In this document: positions 62,929 through 64,000 of the stretch, piece after piece
How the letters are laid out: each line of letters opens with the position of its first letter
Numbering within the stretch: position 1 is the stretch's first letter
From: Streptomyces fagopyri
Lineage (GTDB): Bacteria > Actinomycetota > Actinomycetes > Streptomycetales > Streptomycetaceae
Assembly (NCBI RefSeq): GCF_009498275.1
Contig: NZ_CP045643.1
Location: forward strand, 5,828,001-5,892,000
Direction: 5' to 3'
Length of the DNA: 64,000 bases
Notes under the pieces: generated by a model
Told to the model about the DNA's origin: nothing
The model's database searches: none
What the model saw: the letters and a program-made list of their open reading frames with translations, nothing else
Made by a program: the position numbers and the translations under genes

Positions 62929-63084
62929 TCCTGAACCCGGAGCCGAACGCCTCCGAGTCGCTGGTCTTGCCGTAGGCGCTCCCCTTCACCGCCGTGGCGA
63001 GGACCCGGGCCGGCCCGGTGGTGACGGTGGTGGGCGAGGATCTCAGGCGGTCGCGGTCACAGTCGGACGCGTCGGACGTTATGA

Positions 63085-63120
63085 GACGCATCGGGCGCAT
63101 GGGACGCATGGGATGCATGG
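63085..63120. repeat. nine-base array, four units
   Basis: Units GACGCATCG, GGCGCATGG, GACGCATGG, GATGCATGG in tandem, just after the stop of the serine hydrolase in its direction of transcription. Confidence 0.9.
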
Positions 63121-63168
63121 TCGCCCGGGAGCGGACTCGCCGTGGAACAGTGGAGTCCGGCCGTTCCG

Positions 63169-64000
63169 TCAGCTCGTGGGCGTGGGCACCGAGGCCTCCT
63201 GCGGGGTGTCGGTGGGCACGTACCGCAGCATGCTCGCGCCGCTCCTGGAGGTGGCCGGCACGAGGTCCTTGTGAATCGCCTTGGCCACACCCTGGATCGT
63301 GCTGACGCCGTAGCTCATGGTGCTGTTCCCATGGGTGAGCACGGTGATCATGTAGTCGTGACCGGCGCCGTTGAAGGTGCCGACGCTGTGGACGCGCCAG
63401 CCGTGCGTGGAACGCGACAGCCAGCCGTTCTTGACGTGCACGGCGACCGAGGAGGGCGCTCCGGCCGGGGTGCCCCAGCGCTGCGAGGAGATGACCTTGC
63501 CCATGAGCTTCAGTTCGTAGGCGCGGGAGTTGTCGCTCAGCACGGAGTTCTTGGCGGTGAGCAGCCCGAGCAGTTTCTGCTCGTCGCGCACGGTGATCTG
63601 GGTGAGACCCCAGTAGCCGTTCGTGCCCGGCTTGGTCTCGGTCATCCCGGCGGCGGCGAGGAAACCTTTCACCTTGGTCATGCCGAGCTGATTCCACAGC
63701 GTGGTGGTCGCGGCGTTGTCCGACTTGGTGATCATGGCCGTGGTGAGCGTCTGCTCACGGGCGGTCAGATACCGGTTGTGCTTCTTCGCGTCCCACAGCA
63801 GCGTGGCCAGCACGGTGACCTTGACCACGCTGGCGGAGTCGTAGGCGGAGGTGGCGCGCAGGGTGCAGGTGGTCTTCGTCGTCCGGTCGTACAGTCCGAC
63901 GGCGACGGTGCCGGCACGGTTTCTCAGGGCCGCGGTGATGTCGGTCTGCAGCTTGGCGGCCAGACCCGCCTTCGCGGACGTACAGCTGACCTGCGGCGCC
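63169..64000 (-). CDS. secreted class-A beta-lactamase-fold serine hydrolase (partial)
   Basis: The minus-strand frame is open from the right window edge, so the N-terminus lies outside. It contains DSASVVKVTVLATLLW with the SxxK catalytic motif, then KSDNAATTTLWNQLG with the SDN motif, and VKNGWL, which stands where the KTG box is found. This is the fold of class A beta-lactamases and D,D-peptidases. Streptomyces encode many secreted members whose substrates are unknown, so resistance activity should not be assumed. It ends in a Thr/Pro/Ser tail. Confidence 0.85.
   Translation of the reverse strand, partial: APQVSCTSAKAGLAAKLQTDITAALRNRAGTVAVGLYDRTTKTTCTLRATSAYDSASVVKVTVLATLLWDAKKHNRYLTAREQTLTTAMITKSDNAATTTLWNQLGMTKVKGFLAAAGMTETKPGTNGYWGLTQITVRDEQKLLGLLTAKNSVLSDNSRAYELKLMGKVISSQRWGTPAGAPSSVAVHVKNGWLSRSTHGWRVHSVGTFNGAGHDYMITVLTHGNSTMSYGVSTIQGVAKAIHKDLVPATSRSGASMLRYVPTDTPQEASVPTPTS

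Noticed and set aside
63169..64000. Antibiotic-resistance beta-lactamase
   Set aside because: Fold motifs are present, but secreted Streptomyces members of this type are often not resistance enzymes and the N-terminus is missing.

Overview
The window looks like chromosomal DNA from a Streptomyces. GC content and third-position GC are very high. A single TTA leucine codon sits in an adpA homologue. The cebEFG-bglC, adpA-orn and desferrioxamine (des) gene sets are the ones known from Streptomyces, and from memory the order adpA / glmS / hexosaminidase / desDCBA / desFE / acdH operon follows the core of the S. coelicolor chromosome in the SCO2770-SCO2800 region. No species can be named from the sequence. 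Two tRNA genes (Lys-CTT, His-GTG) are present. I see no prophage, transposase, integrase or CRISPR array.

Layout. 1-3.4 kb: the end of an upstream gene, a secreted M6-like metalloprotease, tRNA-Lys, and a primase/polymerase-like gene whose stop codon lies inside the tRNA. 3.6-8.3 kb: a four-gene minus-strand block containing a RecB-family Fe-S nuclease, a large unknown protein and a small Upf1-like SF1 helicase; this is the best candidate for an undescribed system. 8.2-16.3 kb: PAP2 membrane phosphatase, histidine phosphatase, HTH/TPR regulator, methyltransferase-like protein, anchored protein and a two-component system. 16.5-24.5 kb: carbohydrate use, with a GH18 chitinase and the cellobiose regulon bglC-cebG-cebF-cebE / cebR, whose CebR operators are visible. 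24.7-31.4 kb: kinase-like protein, acetyltransferase, tRNA-His, orn, adpA, membrane protein, UspA and an acetate-transporter-like protein. 31.5-38 kb: amino-sugar genes (glmS, and a GH20 hexosaminidase with a DasR-type site) with a phosphoesterase and a DUF4429/SHOCT protein.

38-45.3 kb: the desferrioxamine siderophore locus (desA-D, desF, desE) with iron boxes ahead of desA and desE. 45.4-53.1 kb: branched-chain/leucine-type acyl-CoA catabolism (acyl-CoA dehydrogenase, HMG-CoA lyase, two-subunit biotin carboxylase) facing a TetR regulator across two inverted repeats, followed by a second acyl-CoA dehydrogenase and a thioesterase. 54-61.7 kb: cation efflux protein, putative phosphatase, and a PucR / SSS-transporter / agmatinase / ThDP-enzyme cluster in which the transporter is a wreck; a GntR remnant follows. 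61.7-64 kb: secreted endonuclease I, a repeat-rich spacer, and a secreted serine beta-lactamase-fold protein cut by the window end.

Most operons are tightly packed, with ATGA or GTGA stop/start overlaps. Convergent gene pairs and tRNA 3' flanks usually carry strong GC hairpins. Several spacers at gene ends hold degenerate short tandem repeats.
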